Part shown: piece after piece, positions 22,929 through 23,126 of the stretch
Layout: each line of letters starts with the position of its first letter
Position numbering within the stretch: position 1 is the stretch's first letter
Assembly: GCA_964428385.1 (NCBI GenBank)
Contig: CAYRYR010000039.1
Coordinates: 1 to 23,126, forward strand
Direction: 5' to 3'
From: JAFGOM01 sp964428385
GTDB lineage: Archaea > Halobacteriota > Methanomicrobia > Methanomicrobiales > Methanospirillaceae
DNA length: 23,126 nucleotides
The notes under the pieces: model-generated
Told to the model about the DNA's origin: nothing
Seen by the model: the letters and a program-made list of their open reading frames with translations, nothing else
The model's database searches: none
Position numbers and translations under genes: made by a program

Positions 22929-23083
22929 GATTGAAATGATGTAACCGCAGAGGACGCAGAGGGCGCAGAGACTGTTTCAGCCTCAATAATTATTCATTCG
23001 ATTGAAATGATGTAATCCCGGAGGGGAGTGGGGTTCACAGAGTATCTGACACCGGGTTCCCCGCTCTGCGTTCCTCTGCGGTT
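22929..23083. repeat. Small repeat element with 9-bp tandem units, direct repeats and inverted ends
   Basis: The 16-bp sequence GATTGAAATGATGTAA occurs at 22929-22944 and 23000-23015. The first copy is followed by three tandem copies of a 9-bp unit, CGCAGAGGa (from 22946). Inverted arms AACCGCAGAGGACGCAGAG (22943-22961) and the complement with one extra base (23064-23083) bound the element. Sequences of the CGCAGAGG type are known as dispersed repeats in a range of prokaryotic genomes. It has no coding capacity. It may be a miniature mobile or palindromic intergenic element; whether it ends at 23083 is uncertain. Confidence 0.55.
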
Positions 23084-23126
23084 GGAATTCTAAAATAATA
23101 TAGATCATTGTCAATATAAAAGTTAG

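Overview
The window looks like chromosome from a methanogenic euryarchaeon, probably of the Methanomicrobiales (Methanospirillum-like). That placement is inferred from gene content: a class I archaeal-type CCA-adding enzyme overlapping thpR, an anaerobic class III ribonucleotide reductase behind a glutaredoxin-like gene, a secreted TPR protein, a HAMP/PAS histidine kinase, TATA-type promoters and U-tract terminators. No rRNA, tRNA or intact insertion sequence was seen.

Left 10.2 kb: a complete type I-G (formerly I-U) CRISPR-Cas locus, all read leftwards. In transcription order it is cas3 (helicase then C-terminal HD), csx17 (the large-subunit protein), csb1 (Cas7), csb2 (Cas5-Cas6 fusion), a cas4-cas1 fusion and cas2. 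A short T-tract follows cas2, then an AT-rich leader of about 310 bp, then an array that runs off the left edge. Five identical 36-bp repeats with a 7-bp stem and four complete spacers are visible. Spacers are acquired by Cas4-Cas1/Cas2. The pre-crRNA is presumably cut by the Cas6 part of Csb2. Csb1, Csb2 and Csx17 would form the surveillance complex, and Cas3 would degrade the target. All key catalytic residues I can read are present, so the locus looks functional.

Middle: about 500 bp of AT-rich non-coding DNA carries the likely cas promoter. Then come three leftward genes: a secreted or membrane-anchored TPR protein, cca, and thpR overlapping the start of cca. Divergent from thpR is a two-gene unit, a glutaredoxin-like protein (CPRC) followed by nrdD. 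The NrdD has an ATP-cone-like N-terminus and the active-site cysteine region, but ends before the usual C-terminal zinc-finger and glycyl-radical motif. This is the most unusual coding feature in the window.

Right third: an orphan sensor histidine kinase, a two-helix membrane miniprotein behind a strong TATA box, a convergent dihydrolipoamide-dehydrogenase-like flavoprotein lacking the usual HP...E glutamate, and an exported protein with a 10-cysteine tail. The flavoprotein and the exported protein each have an inverted repeat around their presumed TATA element. The last kilobase is decayed: two fragments of a branched-chain amino-acid-type periplasmic binding protein lie on opposite strands with frameshifts, followed by a small repeat element with 9-bp tandem units, direct repeats and inverted ends.
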